Part shown: piece by piece, positions 16,747-24,661 of the stretch
Layout: every line of letters starts with the position of its first letter
Position numbering within the stretch: the first letter of the stretch is position 1
The notes under the pieces: generated by a model
The model's database searches: none
Told to the model about the DNA's origin: nothing
What the model saw: only the letters and a program-made list of their open reading frames with translations
From: Vibrio maritimus
GTDB lineage: Bacteria > Pseudomonadota > Gammaproteobacteria > Enterobacterales > Vibrionaceae
Reading direction: 5' to 3'
DNA length: 64,000 bases
Assembly (NCBI RefSeq): GCF_021441885.1
Contig: NZ_CP090438.1
Location: 1,488,001-1,552,000, forward strand
Program-made: the position numbers and the translations under genes

Positions 16747-18363
16747 CTAAAGAAGGGAATAGCTTGGAAGGGTCAGGAAGCTAGCAAACTGTTTCGATGT
16801 AGACAGCTCGTAGAAAAGGTCAGCGGTTTCGTCAAAGCGTCCAGCAAAGTAACGAGTATCACCCACTTCCTGTTGAATAGTACTAAGCTCTTCGTAGAGC
16901 CAAGTGTGAAAGAGTTCGGCAGTAAATACCTGACCGTCATCGAGCGTGACACCATGATGTATCCACTGCCAGATATTGGCTCGAGAGATCTCTGCCGTCG
17001 CCGCATCTTCCATCAATCCGTAAATAGGTACGCAGCCGTGACCTTGGATCCATGCTTCAATGTAGTAAAGCGCGATACGTATGTTCTTGCGAACGCCCGC
17101 TTCATCGCGAGTTCCATCACACGGTTTTAGCAGGGTTTCTGCAGTAATTTCAGTGTCCGGACTAACAAAATCGAGCTGATTAGTCTTGCCACCAAGCTGC
17201 TTATCAAAGGTAGACATTGCCAAGTCGACAAGTGCAGGGTGCGCGACCCAAGTACCATCATGACCGTTTTGGGACTCACGTTGCTTGTCTTCAATAACTT
17301 TTGCTGTAACGCGTGCCATTTCTTGCGGATCTTTCGCTGGGATAAACGCAGACATGCCACCCATCGCCAGAGCGCCTCGAGCGTGACACGTTTTAACCAG
17401 AAGTTGGCTGTACGCATTGAGGAAAGCTTTATCCATGCCTACACCGTGGCGGTCGGGTAGGATACGATCTTTATGGTTCTTTAGGGTTTTGATGTAGCTA
17501 AAGATGTAATCCCAACGACCGCAGTTCATGGCAACAATATGGTCTTTCATTGCATACAGGATTTCATCCATTTGAAATACAGCGGGCAACGTCTCGATGA
17601 GTACCGTCGCTCGAATCGTCCCTGTTGGTACACTAAAGTAGTTTTCAGTGAAGGAGAATACATCATCCCACCACTTAGCTTCTTCCATACTCTCAAGCTT
17701 TGGAATGTAGTAGTAAACACCGAGCCCTTTGTCCGCACGTGTTCGGTAGTTGTGGAAGAAATACAGCGCGAAGTCCATCAAACACCCGGCGATAGGCTGG
17801 CCATTAATAAGAATCGATTTTTCAGGTAGGTGAAGACCCCTTGGACGAGCGATAAGCAATGCAGGGTTTTCATTCAGCGTGTAGTGCTTGTCTTTATTTT
17901 CATCATAATGGCTGATAGTACCTTGATTGGCATCTCGTAGGTTTATTTGACCATCAACCATATTGCTCCAGGTCGGCGCAGACGCGTCTTCAAAACAACA
18001 CATAAATACTTTAGCGCCAGAGTTTAGGGCGTTTATCACCATCTTACGGTCAACGGGACCGGTAATCTCAACACGGCGATCCAACAACGGCTCTGGAATC
18101 GGTCGTACTCGCCAGTTTTTATCGTCCCGAATTGATTGCGTATCTGTGCGAAAGTTAGGTAGTTCGCCAGCATCAAAAGCGGCTTGTTTGATTTCTCTCT
18201 GCTTTAACAACGCGTCTCTTCGGCTGCCGAATTGATTGACTAGCGCATTGAGGAAAGCCAACGCCTCTTTGCTTAATATTGATTCGTAGTCACTGTTGCA
18301 TATCGAGCCGATGATATTTAATTGATTCGCCGATGCGATTTTCGTTCCTTCGATTACGGTCAT
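16747..18363 (-). CDS. aceB: Malate synthase A
   Basis: A 538-residue malate synthase of the A type. It condenses glyoxylate with acetyl-CoA to give malate in the cytoplasm. Recognised segments include VRPIPEPLLDRRVEITGPVD near residue 90, CFEDASAPTW, the RPRGLHLPEK region and ARGALAMGGMSAFIPA. AAGGAG precedes the ATG. No isocitrate lyase is adjacent; instead the divergent gene is glyoxylate carboligase, so it probably handles glyoxylate from purine breakdown. Its promoter region carries TTGTATACAA at 18396-18405. Confidence 0.93.
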   Translation of the reverse strand: MTVIEGTKIASANQLNIIGSICNSDYESILSKEALAFLNALVNQFGSRRDALLKQREIKQAAFDAGELPNFRTDTQSIRDDKNWRVRPIPEPLLDRRVEITGPVDRKMVINALNSGAKVFMCCFEDASAPTWSNMVDGQINLRDANQGTISHYDENKDKHYTLNENPALLIARPRGLHLPEKSILINGQPIAGCLMDFALYFFHNYRTRADKGLGVYYYIPKLESMEEAKWWDDVFSFTENYFSVPTGTIRATVLIETLPAVFQMDEILYAMKDHIVAMNCGRWDYIFSYIKTLKNHKDRILPDRHGVGMDKAFLNAYSQLLVKTCHARGALAMGGMSAFIPAKDPQEMARVTAKVIEDKQRESQNGHDGTWVAHPALVDLAMSTFDKQLGGKTNQLDFVSPDTEITAETLLKPCDGTRDEAGVRKNIRIALYYIEAWIQGHGCVPIYGLMEDAATAEISRANIWQWIHHGVTLDDGQVFTAELFHTWLYEELSTIQQEVGDTRYFAGRFDETADLFYELSTSKQFASFLTLPSYSLL

Positions 18364-18395
18364 TACCTGTCTCCTTTACACAATATTTTTATTTT

Positions 18396-18405
18396 TTGTA
18401 TACAA
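18396..18405. promoter_or_regulatory. TTGTATACAA palindrome upstream of aceB
   Basis: A perfect 10-base palindrome, extended by T and A to 12 bases (18395-18406), about 33 bases upstream of the aceB start. The same sequence occurs before gntR, uraH and puuE. It matches the T-N-GT-N3-AC-N-A pattern of FadR-type GntR operators. Confidence 0.65.
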
Positions 18406-18493
18406 AGATGTATTGCATATCTACTTATATGAGAAAAAACACAAATGATCAAAGACTATTTATCATTAATTTAACGAAGGGAAATTTGGAAAT

Positions 18494-18511
18494 TATTTTT
18501 ACGTAAAGATA
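18494..18511. promoter_or_regulatory. PecS/UrtR-type palindrome in the aceB-gcl intergenic region
   Basis: TATTTTTACGTAAAGATA agrees with the pecS-like operator TATCTTTACGTTAAGATA at 16 of 18 positions. A second partial copy (TTTACATTAAG) follows at 18513-18523. It lies between divergent aceB and gcl. Confidence 0.5.
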
Positions 18512-18646
18512 ATTTACATTAAGCATTTATTTTCAATGTTTATGGGGTTAGTGGTTGCTTAGTGCTTCTGCTCTATGTGAATGAAATGTGAATTTATTAC
18601 TTGCCAATGCTCCATTTTGGTTCATAGTACACAAAGTAATCGAAAA

Positions 18647-18656
18647 TTGTACACAA
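18647..18656. promoter_or_regulatory. TTGTACACAA palindrome-like site upstream of gcl
   Basis: Nine of ten bases match TTGTATACAA. A weaker copy, TAGTACACAA, lies at 18625-18634. The site ends 18 bases before the gcl ATG and just ahead of its ribosome site, a position suited to repression. Confidence 0.55.
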
Positions 18657-18674
18657 TCCAGTGGAGGGGTTGGA

Positions 18675-20468
18675 ATGGCAAGAATGAAAGCAATAGAAGC
18701 GGCAGTAGCAGTACTAAAAAAAGAAGGGGTTCACATTGCATTTGGTGTCCCAGGAGCGGCAATCAATCCTATGTACGCGGCAATGAAAGCACTGGGTGGC
18801 ATTGAGCATGTACTCGCCCGCCACGTCGAGGGTGCTTCGCACATGGCAGAAGGGTTTACACGCACAGAGCAAGATAGCATTGGAGTATGTATAGGAACAT
18901 CGGGTCCTGCTGGTACGGATATGATCACTGGCCTTTATTCCGCATCGGCGGACTCGATCCCTATTTTATGTATTACAGGCCAAGCGCCGCGAGCTCGTCT
19001 TCATAAAGAAGATTTTCAAGCGGTTGATATAGAGTCAATTGCCAAGCCTGTCACTAAATGGGCAACGACAGTATTAGAACCCGCTCAGGTGCCGCGTGCG
19101 TTTCAAAAGGCGTTTCATATCATGCGCTCGGGACGTCCGGGTCCAGTATTGATTGATTTGCCACTCGATGTGCAGTTGGCAGAAATTGAGTTTGATATTG
19201 ATACTTACGAACCCTTGGATGCTTATAAGCCGTCAGCAAGTCGTGAGCAAATAGAGAAAGCGCTCGATATGTTAAGGGCTGCAGAAAAGCCGGTCATTGT
19301 TTCTGGTGGTGGTGTCATTAACGCAGGGGCTTCTGATTTGCTTCAGCAGTTTGCGGAAATCACTGGGGTTCCTGTTATCCCAACTTTGATGGGGTGGGGG
19401 TCTATTCCTGACGACCACGAGCTAATGGCTGGCATGGTAGGTCTGCAAACGGCGCACCGCTACGGTAATGAAACCTTACTTGAATCCGACTTTGTATTTG
19501 GTGTCGGAAATCGATTCGCTAATCGACACACCGGTTCGCTCGACGTCTATACCCAAGGTCGAAAGTTCGTTCATATTGATATTGAACCGACTCAGATTGG
19601 TCGAGTGTTCTGCCCTGATCTTGGCATCGTTTCAGACGCTAAAGCGGCACTAGAGTTAATGGTAGAGGTGGCGAAAGAGCGAGCTGCGAAAGATCTGCTA
19701 CCTGATAGAGCTCATTGGGTAGGTACGTGTCAGCAACGCAAAGCAACCATGCTTCGCAAAACCCACTTTACCGACACTCCTATTAAACCAATGCGCGTTT
19801 ATGAAGAAATGAACAAGGCATTTGGTCCGGAGACATGCTATGTCAGCACGATTGGACTATCGCAAATCGCGGCGGCTCAGTTCCTCCATGTCTATAAACC
19901 AAGACATTGGATTAACTGCGGACAGGCGGGTCCATTAGGTTGGACGATACCTGCAGCTCTTGGTGTGAAAGTCGCCGACCCACAACGTGATGTGGTGGCC
20001 GTCTCTGGTGATTATGACTTCCAATTCATGATTGAAGAGTTGGCGGTTGGGGCTCAGTTCAATCTTCCTTACATACATGTTGTCGTGAATAACTCCTACC
20101 TAGGTCTCATTCGTCAAGCCCAGCGCCAATTTGACATTGATTATTGCGTGCAATTGGCATTTGAAAACCAGAACTCGCCGGAGGTTGAAGGCTATGGCGT
20201 CGACCATGTGAAGGTCGTTGAAGGTTTGGGTTGTAAGGCGATTCGCGTTACCGATCCTTCCAATATTCAAAGTGCGTTTTCTGAGGCGCGAGCATTGATG
20301 GCGGCGCACCAAGTACCTGTTGTGGTTGAGATTATTCTAGAGCGTGTCACTAACATCTCAATGGGGGTTGAAATCAATACTATCAATGAATTTGAACCGC
20401 TAGCTGAGAGTGCAACGGATGCGCCAACTGCACTGTCGTCGATAAACACCACAAACTCAACGTCTTAA
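18675..20468 (+). CDS. gcl: Glyoxylate carboligase (tartronate-semialdehyde synthase)
   Basis: A 597-residue thiamine-diphosphate enzyme. It joins two glyoxylate molecules into tartronate semialdehyde with release of CO2. FGVPGAAINPMYAAMK near the N-terminus is characteristic of Gcl, and the TPP-binding part includes VSGDYDFQFMIEEL followed by NNSYLGLIRQAQ. The start is at MARMKAIEA (ATG 18675), with GGAGGGG upstream; a frame 29 codons longer is unlikely because it overlaps the operator. It leads the operon gcl-hyi-glxR, followed by a RutR-like regulator. Confidence 0.95.
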   Translation: MARMKAIEAAVAVLKKEGVHIAFGVPGAAINPMYAAMKALGGIEHVLARHVEGASHMAEGFTRTEQDSIGVCIGTSGPAGTDMITGLYSASADSIPILCITGQAPRARLHKEDFQAVDIESIAKPVTKWATTVLEPAQVPRAFQKAFHIMRSGRPGPVLIDLPLDVQLAEIEFDIDTYEPLDAYKPSASREQIEKALDMLRAAEKPVIVSGGGVINAGASDLLQQFAEITGVPVIPTLMGWGSIPDDHELMAGMVGLQTAHRYGNETLLESDFVFGVGNRFANRHTGSLDVYTQGRKFVHIDIEPTQIGRVFCPDLGIVSDAKAALELMVEVAKERAAKDLLPDRAHWVGTCQQRKATMLRKTHFTDTPIKPMRVYEEMNKAFGPETCYVSTIGLSQIAAAQFLHVYKPRHWINCGQAGPLGWTIPAALGVKVADPQRDVVAVSGDYDFQFMIEELAVGAQFNLPYIHVVVNNSYLGLIRQAQRQFDIDYCVQLAFENQNSPEVEGYGVDHVKVVEGLGCKAIRVTDPSNIQSAFSEARALMAAHQVPVVVEIILERVTNISMGVEINTINEFEPLAESATDAPTALSSINTTNSTS

Positions 20469-20478
20469 GGAGAAGATA

Positions 20479-21255
20479 ATGCCAAAGTTCGCAGCTAACC
20501 TATCGATGCTGTTTAATGAAGTCGACTTTCTCAGTCGATTTGAAAAAGCGGCAAACGCAGGATTCCACGGAGTCGAGTATCTGTTTCCTTATGATTTCAC
20601 CGCAAAGACCATTAAGTCGCTATTGGATGACAATAATCTAGAGCAGGTTCTGTTTAACCTTCCTGCAGGTGACTGGAATGCGGGAGATCGAGGTATCGCG
20701 GTCGACCCAAGCCGTATTGAAGAGTTTCAACAAGGGGTGAGCAAAGCGATAAGCTACGCACAGATCTTAGGTTGTAAGCAAATCAACTGCTTGGCGGGCA
20801 TTGTTCCCGCAAGTGTAACGGGACAAGATGCGAGAACCACGTTCGTAATCAACCTTCGTTATGCTGCGCAGCAACTTGAAGCAGCAGGCATCAAGTTGGT
20901 GATTGAAGCGATTAATACACGTGACATTCCAGGCTTCTTCTTGAACACCACAGAACAAGCCAAGTCCATTATTGAAGAAGTTGGTAGTGCGAATCTATCG
21001 GTGCAATACGATATCTATCACATGCAAATCATGGAAGGTGACTTAGTTCCGACTATCAGTAGCAACCTATCGCAAATCTCCCATATTCAATTGGCTGACA
21101 ACCCAGGGCGTCATGAGCCGGGTACTGGAGAAATCAATTATGACTTTGTGTTGAGAGAGCTCGATGCGATGGGATATCAAGGTTGGGTGGGTTGTGAATA
21201 CAAACCGAAAACAACCACTGAAGACGGTCTGTCTTGGTTAAACACTTTTCAATAA
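20479..21255 (+). CDS. hyi: Hydroxypyruvate isomerase
   Basis: A 258-residue TIM-barrel isomerase of the Hyi family. It interconverts hydroxypyruvate and tartronate semialdehyde. MPKFAANLSMLFNE at the start, NLPAGDWNAGDRG around residue 60, LVIEAINTRDIPGFFL near 140 and GRHEPGTGEINY near 215 are family hallmarks with the metal and catalytic acidic residues. It follows gcl by ten bases with AAGGAG, and precedes glxR. Confidence 0.94.
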   Translation: MPKFAANLSMLFNEVDFLSRFEKAANAGFHGVEYLFPYDFTAKTIKSLLDDNNLEQVLFNLPAGDWNAGDRGIAVDPSRIEEFQQGVSKAISYAQILGCKQINCLAGIVPASVTGQDARTTFVINLRYAAQQLEAAGIKLVIEAINTRDIPGFFLNTTEQAKSIIEEVGSANLSVQYDIYHMQIMEGDLVPTISSNLSQISHIQLADNPGRHEPGTGEINYDFVLRELDAMGYQGWVGCEYKPKTTTEDGLSWLNTFQ

Positions 21256-21280
21256 TTCGACACGTTAAGGAGAACACATC

Positions 21281-22174
21281 ATGAAAATTGCATTTATCGG
21301 TACTGGGATTATGGGGTTGCCAATGGCTAAAAACCTGCAAACTGCAGGTTACGAGTTGGTCTTGTCGGATCATTTCAATACGCCACCAGCCGAACTGGTC
21401 ACTCGTGGAGCAACCGTATGTCACTCGCCGAAAGAAGCGACGGAAATCGCGGATGTTACGATTCTAATGTTGCCTAATACCCCGCAAGTTGAAGAAGTGC
21501 TGTTTGACGCTGACGGTGTTGAACAAGGTTTAGTCAACGGTAACAGTAAGCTGGTTATTGACATGAGTTCTATCTCGCCGATGGCTACTCAGTCATTTGC
21601 TAAGCGTATCAAAGAAAGTGGTGCTCAGTACCTCGATGCTCCAGTGTCAGGTGGTGAAGTTGGAGCGGTGAACGCGACACTCAGCATTATGGTGGGTGGT
21701 GAACAAAAGGCGTTTGATACAGCTAGACCATTGTTTGAAGTGTTAGGCAAAAACATCACGCTGGTGGGTGACAGCGGAGCAGGACAAACTTGTAAAGTCG
21801 CCAACCAGATTATCGTAGCACTTAATATCGAAGCGGTGTCAGAGGCATTGGTGTTTGCATCGAAGGCTGGCGCTGATCCTGCCCGTGTGCGTCAGGCACT
21901 GCTTGGAGGCTTTGCGAGCTCGAAGATACTCGAAGTACACGGTGAGAGAATGATCGAAGGCAGTTTCAATCCTGGCTTTAAGATTGCCCTTCACCAGAAG
22001 GATCTCAACCTAGCCTTAACTGGCGCAAAAGAGTTGGGTGTTGCGCTGCCAAATACAGAAAATGCTCAGAACTTGTTTGACGAGTGTGCTGATCAAGGTG
22101 GAGAGAATTGGGACCATTCTGCGCTAATTAAAGCGCTTGAAATGCGTTCTAGTCATTCGATTCGTAATGATTGA
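21281..22174 (+). CDS. glxR: Tartronate semialdehyde reductase
   Basis: A 297-residue beta-hydroxyacid dehydrogenase. GTGIMGLPMAKNL is the NAD(P)-binding motif, DAPVSGGEVGA the substrate-binding motif, and GQTCKVANQ carries the catalytic lysine (about residue 171). It reduces tartronate semialdehyde to glycerate. TAAGGAGA precedes the ATG. As third gene of gcl-hyi-glxR it completes the glycerate route from glyoxylate. A glycerate kinase is not in the window. Confidence 0.92.
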   Translation: MKIAFIGTGIMGLPMAKNLQTAGYELVLSDHFNTPPAELVTRGATVCHSPKEATEIADVTILMLPNTPQVEEVLFDADGVEQGLVNGNSKLVIDMSSISPMATQSFAKRIKESGAQYLDAPVSGGEVGAVNATLSIMVGGEQKAFDTARPLFEVLGKNITLVGDSGAGQTCKVANQIIVALNIEAVSEALVFASKAGADPARVRQALLGGFASSKILEVHGERMIEGSFNPGFKIALHQKDLNLALTGAKELGVALPNTENAQNLFDECADQGGENWDHSALIKALEMRSSHSIRND

Positions 22175-22435
22175 ATCTCATTGAGTTAGAGGCCTCCGTT
22201 ACCTTTAGTTTCCGCATAAATCGCGTAGTTTTGTCTCCTTTTATACGCGTTCCCGAAGTTATACAAACTGCGCAGAAGTTTTCGGCTTCAAACTTCAACA
22301 ACCAGGCGCAGAGCGTATTGGCTTCGGGATTTTTTATCTCTTGCGCTTGCTCAGAATTCAACACCTCACGCTTTGTACTTAGTGTTTAAATTCATTAAGA
22401 TGAACCAAGTATGAGTAACGACAGTAAGGACAAGC
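22175..22435. other. Intergenic region between glxR and the TetR gene
   Basis: About 260 bases with overlapping frames on both strands but no ribosome sites or recognisable product. It reads as non-coding, possibly a dispersed repeat. It separates the gcl operon from the regulator, which may therefore have its own promoter. Confidence 0.35.
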
Positions 22436-23050
22436 ATGTCGCGCATTAGACGGAAGAATCAAGATCTTATCATTGAAGTCGCCAGTGAGCAGTTTGCTAC
22501 ACATGGCTATGCTGCTACCAAGATGGTAGACATCGCTAAGGCGGCAGACATTCCTAAACCTAATGTGTTCTATTACTTCAGTTCAAAAGATAAGTTGTAC
22601 TATGCGGTTCTTGAAACCGTAACCCAGCCACTTCTAGAAGCATCAATGCCTATTGAAGAGCTTGATGATCCTGTTGAAGCACTCACACAGTACATTCGAA
22701 CAAAACTCATGATTTCCAGAGATCACCCTCACGCATCTCGCGTATTCGCCAGTGAAGTGATGTCTGGAGCCAAAGTACTGCCCGAGGGGATTCGAACCAA
22801 ACTATTTCAACAGTCACAGCTCATATTAGAAAAGTTTGCAAACTGGGCAGAGCAGGGGTTAATGGACGATGTGCCACCACATCATTTGATGTTTGCCATA
22901 TGGTCTGCAACTCAAACCTACGCCGATTTTAGTTGGCAGATCTGCAGTGTAATGGATAAACCAGAGTTAACAGACAGCGATTTTGATGAGGCTGCAGCGT
23001 TTCTGACCAAGATGGTGATTCAAGGGTGTGGTGTAAAGAGTCGGGTATAA
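22436..23050 (+). CDS. RutR-like TetR-family regulator
   Basis: A 204-residue TetR protein. Residues ~8-60 form the DNA-binding domain (ASEQFATHGYAATKMVDIAK, then PNVFYYFSSKDKLY). The C-terminal part (IRTKLMISRDHPHASRVFASEVMSGA, later FAIWSATQTYADFSWQI) resembles E. coli RutR closely by eye. RutR binds TTGACCA-N2-TGGTCAA and releases with pyrimidines. Palindromes of almost that form lie upstream of xdhA at 45893-45935, so this protein may control xanthine dehydrogenase. No rut genes are in the window; the ligand may differ. Confidence 0.75.
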   Translation: MSRIRRKNQDLIIEVASEQFATHGYAATKMVDIAKAADIPKPNVFYYFSSKDKLYYAVLETVTQPLLEASMPIEELDDPVEALTQYIRTKLMISRDHPHASRVFASEVMSGAKVLPEGIRTKLFQQSQLILEKFANWAEQGLMDDVPPHHLMFAIWSATQTYADFSWQICSVMDKPELTDSDFDEAAAFLTKMVIQGCGVKSRV

Positions 23051-23075
23051 GCTCATGTTTGAAATGGAGTAGTGA

Positions 23076-23098
23076 CACACTGCTGCTCCACCAGTGTG
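23076..23098. other. Small hairpin between convergent tetR and deaminase genes
   Basis: CACACTG pairs with CAGTGTG around a 9-base loop. It lies between two convergent genes. No T tract is visible, so a terminator role is only possible. Confidence 0.35.
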
Positions 23099-23158
23099 AA
23101 CAGAGTAAAAGCAGCGGTGTTTGATAGTCTTTTCTACCGTTATAACTCTATGAATAAG

Positions 23159-24520
23159 TTACATGCTTAATGCTTTTTGTCTTAAGCGAAGTGCGGCGGC
23201 TTTATGGCGCTCAATGAGCTGTGGCATATCCACGCCCATGACAGCACCATCGTGAACTCGCCATTGACCAGCCACCATCACTCGGTCTGCCTGTTGAGCT
23301 CCACACAATAGAAGAGCAGCGAGTGGATCGTGACTGCCAGAGAAACGAATGTCATCGAGCTTAAACATGGCAATGTCTGCTTGCTTGCCGACGGAGAGTT
23401 CACCTATATCCGTGCGACCCATAGCGCGAGCTGATCCTGATGTTGCCCAGCGAAGCGCGTCAAAGTGCGTCACGTTGTTAGAGCCGTAGCGAAGGCGCTG
23501 CAAATACATCGCCATGCGAACTTCCGCTATTAGGTTTGAACCGTCGTTGGAAGCTGAACCGTCTACACCCAAGCCTACTTTCACACCCGCTTTCTCAAGC
23601 TCGTTATTTTTACAGATACCAGAAGCTAGCATCATATTAGAAGTAGGGCAGTGACTTATTCCTACCTCTGCTTTACCAAGTCTTCGAATCTCTTCACTGT
23701 TAAAATGGATACCGTGAGCTAACCAGGTGCGCTCATTAAGCCAACCTACGTCCTCTAGGTAATCTACCGGACGCATACCAAATTTCTCAAGACAGAAATC
23801 TTCTTCGTCCAACGTTTCACAGAGATGCGTATGCGTCATCACCGATTCATTTTTGGCGATTCGCGCCGTCTCTTTCATTAAATCCGTGGTCACAGAAAAT
23901 GGCGAACAAGGTGCGAGAGCTATTTGAGTCATCGCGCCATCCTCACGTTGATGATAGCTATCAATTAAGCGCAAGCTATCGTCTACGATGGTTTGTTCCG
24001 TTTGTATTGTGTGACGCGGTGGCAGTCCGCCATCATCTTCTCCTAGACTCATCGAACCGCGAGTAAATATGGCTCGTATTCCTAGCTTTTGCGCCGCTTC
24101 AACTTGCAAATCTATCGCATGTTCAAGGCCTGTTGGGATTAAATAGTGATGATCCGAGGCTGTCGTACAACCCGAGAGTAATAGCTCAACGAGTGCCAGT
24201 TCGGTGGCGACACTCATCATCTCTTCGTCGAGATTTGCCCATACTGGATACAAGCTTTTCAACCAATGAAACAGCTCTTTGTTAAGTGCATCGGGGTAAG
24301 CTCTGGTTAGCGTTTGATAGAAGTGATGATGGGCATTAACAAGCCCTGGCGTGACGACATGTTGTGACGCGTCGATAACTGAAGTAATGGTTGTGGTGGG
24401 TTCTTGGTTGCTTGCTACTAGCTCGACAATTCGACTGCCAATTACGACGATACCGCCGCCAGCGTCTTCTGTCGTGCCAGTGTAAATAGCAAGTGGATTC
24501 TTAATCCATACGGTTTCCAT
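23159..24520 (-). CDS. 8-oxoguanine deaminase (amidohydrolase family)
   Basis: A 453-residue amidohydrolase. PGLVNAHHHFYQTLTRAY (about residues 58-75) holds the HxH metal motif. TLAHGIHFN-type and HCPTSNMMLASG segments, with GVDGSASNDGSNL after them, are typical of the 8-oxoguanine deaminase group rather than guanine deaminase. The reaction would turn 8-oxoguanine into urate and ammonia, feeding the urate pathway directly. It follows the NCS2 permease gene on the same strand. A separate guanine deaminase is present at 39786-41120. Confidence 0.82.
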   Translation of the reverse strand: METVWIKNPLAIYTGTTEDAGGGIVVIGSRIVELVASNQEPTTTITSVIDASQHVVTPGLVNAHHHFYQTLTRAYPDALNKELFHWLKSLYPVWANLDEEMMSVATELALVELLLSGCTTASDHHYLIPTGLEHAIDLQVEAAQKLGIRAIFTRGSMSLGEDDGGLPPRHTIQTEQTIVDDSLRLIDSYHQREDGAMTQIALAPCSPFSVTTDLMKETARIAKNESVMTHTHLCETLDEEDFCLEKFGMRPVDYLEDVGWLNERTWLAHGIHFNSEEIRRLGKAEVGISHCPTSNMMLASGICKNNELEKAGVKVGLGVDGSASNDGSNLIAEVRMAMYLQRLRYGSNNVTHFDALRWATSGSARAMGRTDIGELSVGKQADIAMFKLDDIRFSGSHDPLAALLLCGAQQADRVMVAGQWRVHDGAVMGVDMPQLIERHKAAALRLRQKALSM

Positions 24521-24590
24521 TCATAATAATCCTTAGCCATCTCAGCCTTTTCAGGGAAGAGGGTCTTTTTTGAGTTTTTAGTTGATGAAA

Positions 24591-24630
24591 AGTGCTCTAT
24601 GTCATTGATTAAGATATGATATAGAGCACT
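24591..24630. other. Inverted repeat between the permease and 8-oxoguanine deaminase genes
   Basis: AGTGCTCTAT (24591-24600) and ATAGAGCACT (24621-24630) are perfect 10-base arms around a 20-base loop. On the minus strand it is followed by TTTTC. It could be a weak terminator or a regulatory stem between the two genes. Confidence 0.5.
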
Positions 24631-24661
24631 ATAGTTATAGCCACTTTGTTGTTAGTTGGTG

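Noticed and set aside
22149..22389. Two overlapping ~70-codon frames after glxR
   Set aside because: Opposite-strand frames over the same bases, no ribosome sites; treated as intergenic.
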